DNA of 64,000 nucleotides from Promicromonospora soli (GTDB lineage Bacteria > Actinomycetota > Actinomycetes > Actinomycetales > Cellulomonadaceae). Under the pieces are notes generated by a model. It saw only the letters and a program-made list of their open reading frames with translations. It ran no database searches and was not told the origin of the DNA. The position numbers and the translations under genes were made by a program. Shown here in pieces: positions 62,539-64,000 of the stretch. How positions within the stretch are numbered: position 1 is the stretch's first letter; every line of letters starts with the position of its first letter. The stretch is taken from NCBI RefSeq assembly GCF_014653785.1, contig NZ_BNAS01000002.1:58756-122755 (forward strand). Reading direction: 5' to 3'.

Positions 62539-63045
62539 GTGCCGCACCAGCCTGACGCCTCCGCGCTGCCCGAGTCCCCGCTCGTCCACGTCGTGTACTT
62601 CGAGCCCCGCATCCCCGGCAACACCGGTTCCGCGATCCGGCTAGCGGCCGTCACGGGCGCCCGGCTGCACCTGGTGGAGCCGCTCGGCTTCGACCTGTCG
62701 GAGGCCAAGCTGAAGCGCGCGGGCCTCGACTACCACGACCTCGCCGTCATGGACGTGCACCCGTCGCTCGACGCGGCGCTCGACGCACTGCCGGAGGCGC
62801 GGGTCTTCGCGTTCACCACCCGCGCGACCACCCGCTACACCGACGTCGAGTATCTGCCGGGCGACATCCTGCTGTTCGGGCCAGAACCGACCGGCCTGCC
62901 ACCCGAGGCGCTCGCCCACCTGCGCGTCACCGAGGAGCTGCGGATCCCCATGCTGCCCGGGCGCCGGTCGCTCAACCTGACGAACGCGGCGTCGATAGCG
63001 GTCTACGAGGTGTGGCGCCAGATTGGCTTCGCCGAGGGGGCGTAA
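62539..63045 (+). CDS. trmL: tRNA (cytidine(34)-2'-O)-methyltransferase
   Basis: This 168-residue SPOUT enzyme methylates the wobble nucleotide of certain leucine tRNAs. It shows VVYFEPRIPGNTGSAIRLAAVTGARLHLVEPLGF at the N terminus, LLFGPEPTGLPPE and the knot motif LRIPMLPGRRSLNLTNAASIAVYEVWRQ. The GTG at 62539 is chosen because it gives the normal family length; an open frame of 38 extra codons runs antisense to the trpS leader region. The ribosome site is weak. Confidence 0.93.
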   Translation: MPHQPDASALPESPLVHVVYFEPRIPGNTGSAIRLAAVTGARLHLVEPLGFDLSEAKLKRAGLDYHDLAVMDVHPSLDAALDALPEARVFAFTTRATTRYTDVEYLPGDILLFGPEPTGLPPEALAHLRVTEELRIPMLPGRRSLNLTNAASIAVYEVWRQIGFAEGA

Positions 63046-63112
63046 CGGAGCGACGATCGCAGCCGACGCTACCTCTGGCACCGTATCCGGGCCTGGCAGA
63101 GCACCACGCGCG

Positions 63113-63781
63113 TCACGACAGAAGCCAGGACGCCGACCGGCGCAGGAGCTCCTGGTGCCCCGCCGAGGCGAACGAGCGGGCGTCGTGGCCAAGCGCCGAG
63201 TACACGCTGCGGCCGCCGTGCGCCTCGTTGACCCACAGCACGGGCTGCGCGGCGCCGTCGTCGTCCGGCGTGGTGCCGAGGACTCGCGCTCCCGGGGTCA
63301 CCCGGAGGCGGCAGTACCGCTCGTCGAACGCCTCGACGTCGGGCAGGCCGTCAGTGACCGGATGGCCCTCGGTCACCTCGAACCGCGCCGGACCGATCGG
63401 CGGATGCATCGACTCGCCGGGCACCCACCGCCCGCCGAGCACGGCCGGCCACTCCGGCGCGTCGTAGAAGGTGTTCGCGGCCTGGTGCAGGCCGAGCACC
63501 GCACCCCCGGCCCGCGCCCACTGCGCCAGCCGGGTGTGGAAGCTGAGCCAGTCGTCGTCGGACCCGTCGAAGTCCGCGTCCCGGCGGCCCGAGCCGCCGT
63601 TGACCACCAGGAGGCCGACGGAGTCCAGGTCGTCCAGCGCGTCGCGGAACAGCCCTCGCACCTCGACGGCGCCCAGGTCGCCGAGGATGCCCGCCACCAG
63701 GTGCGACGTCGCCGCGTGGTCGTGCCAGGGGTCCTCGTAGCGCCCGCGGCCGGAAAGAATGAGGATGCGACGCTGCGTCAT
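63113..63781 (-). CDS. ThuA-like domain protein
   Basis: This 222-residue protein has the class I amidotransferase-like ThuA fold: RILILSGRGRYEDPWHDHAAT, LLVVNGGSGRRD, GGAVLGLHQAANTFYDAPEWPAVLGGRWVPG with two His, and VYSALGHDARSF. ThuA proteins are linked to sugar (trehalose or oligosaccharide) metabolism, but the reaction is uncertain. It is convergent with trmL. Confidence 0.88.
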   Translation of the reverse strand: MTQRRILILSGRGRYEDPWHDHAATSHLVAGILGDLGAVEVRGLFRDALDDLDSVGLLVVNGGSGRRDADFDGSDDDWLSFHTRLAQWARAGGAVLGLHQAANTFYDAPEWPAVLGGRWVPGESMHPPIGPARFEVTEGHPVTDGLPDVEAFDERYCRLRVTPGARVLGTTPDDDGAAQPVLWVNEAHGGRSVYSALGHDARSFASAGHQELLRRSASWLLS

Positions 63782-63830
63782 GCGCCCGATCCTGCCACGG
63801 CGCCTGCCCGGGCAGCCAAGCGCCCCATCC

Positions 63831-64000
63831 CTAAGGGACCACCAGCACCTTTCCCCGCGCCTCGCCGGACTCCAGCCGGCGGAACGCCTCTATCGCGTCG
63901 TCGAGCCGGTAGCGCCGGTCGATCCGCGGGCGTACCGATCCGGACGCGATGAGCCCGCTCAGCTCGTCCAGGTCGGGCCGCTGGTTCGGCCGCCAGAAGA
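63831..64000 (-). CDS. Zinc-type/NAD(P)-dependent oxidoreductase, C-terminal fragment (partial)
   Basis: The window edge cuts this gene, leaving the last 55 residues: DLDELSGLIASGSVRPRIDRRYRLDDAIEAF then RRLESGEARGKVLVVP. This is the typical C terminus of medium-chain dehydrogenases such as quinone reductases. The N terminus lies beyond 64000. Confidence 0.85.
   Translation of the reverse strand, partial: FWRPNQRPDLDELSGLIASGSVRPRIDRRYRLDDAIEAFRRLESGEARGKVLVVP

Overview
The window is high-GC, gene-dense DNA with many GTG starts and ATGA/GTGA overlaps. Its gene types (RadA-DisA pair, Rv2747-like ArgA, RamB-like regulator next to PckG, MalFG transporters without an ATPase, GPP34 protein) point to an actinobacterium. 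The load of arabinan-degrading enzymes suggests a plant-biomass degrader in or near Cellulomonadaceae/Promicromonosporaceae. This placement is inferred from gene content, not computed.

Positions 1-41150 form one large arabinose/arabinan/arabinogalactan utilisation locus. In order it holds: a ChvE-MmsA-MmsB monosaccharide ABC importer; a LacI regulator divergent from a GH51 arabinofuranosidase; a small alarmone synthetase, apparently a bystander; two secreted GH43 enzymes, one fused to GH51; a YtfQRT-YjfF furanose ABC importer; a GH43 arabinanase overlapping a second GH51; a MalEFG-type oligosaccharide importer followed by a cytoplasmic GH43 and a YesL-type protein; a second, paralogous LacI regulator divergent from a secreted GH43; acylphosphatase and a GPP34 protein; araB-araD-araA; a secreted GH43_24-type exo-beta-1,3-galactanase with a second MalEFG importer; and a third LacI regulator. 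The predicted logic is that secreted enzymes trim arabinan and arabinogalactan, oligomers and monomers enter by four ABC systems, GH51/GH43 enzymes finish hydrolysis inside, and AraA, AraB and AraD feed the pentose phosphate pathway. Two operator classes are visible. Class 1 (TACATCGNTGTA) lies near the arabinanase and arabinofuranosidase genes and both paralogous LacI genes. Class 2 (TGTTARCGCTCACA) lies upstream of chvE, ytfQ and araB, with a relative upstream of the second MalFG operon.

Positions 41156-48000 carry housekeeping genes: proC, an anchored protein, radA-disA, another anchored protein, mutY and argA. Positions 48148-52310 are glpD-glpF-glpK. Positions 52390-53760 are a small accessory patch: a TetR fragment, an unknown small ORF and a HEPN/MNT (HepT-MntA type) toxin-antitoxin pair. 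Positions 53855-64000 carry an S33 peptidase, a DUF2306 membrane protein, an unknown gene, ramB/pckG, a small secreted protein, trpS with a Trp-codon leader peptide and terminator hairpin, trmL, a ThuA-like gene and the 3' end of an MDR oxidoreductase.

Non-coding structure is rich. Two convergent gene gaps contain a shared 16-bp modular palindromic repeat. Two hairpins with the same stem, the same 21-nt loop length and a compensatory base change lie near arabinan genes. The trpS leader looks like a ribosome-mediated attenuator. No tRNA, rRNA, CRISPR array or insertion sequence was recognised.
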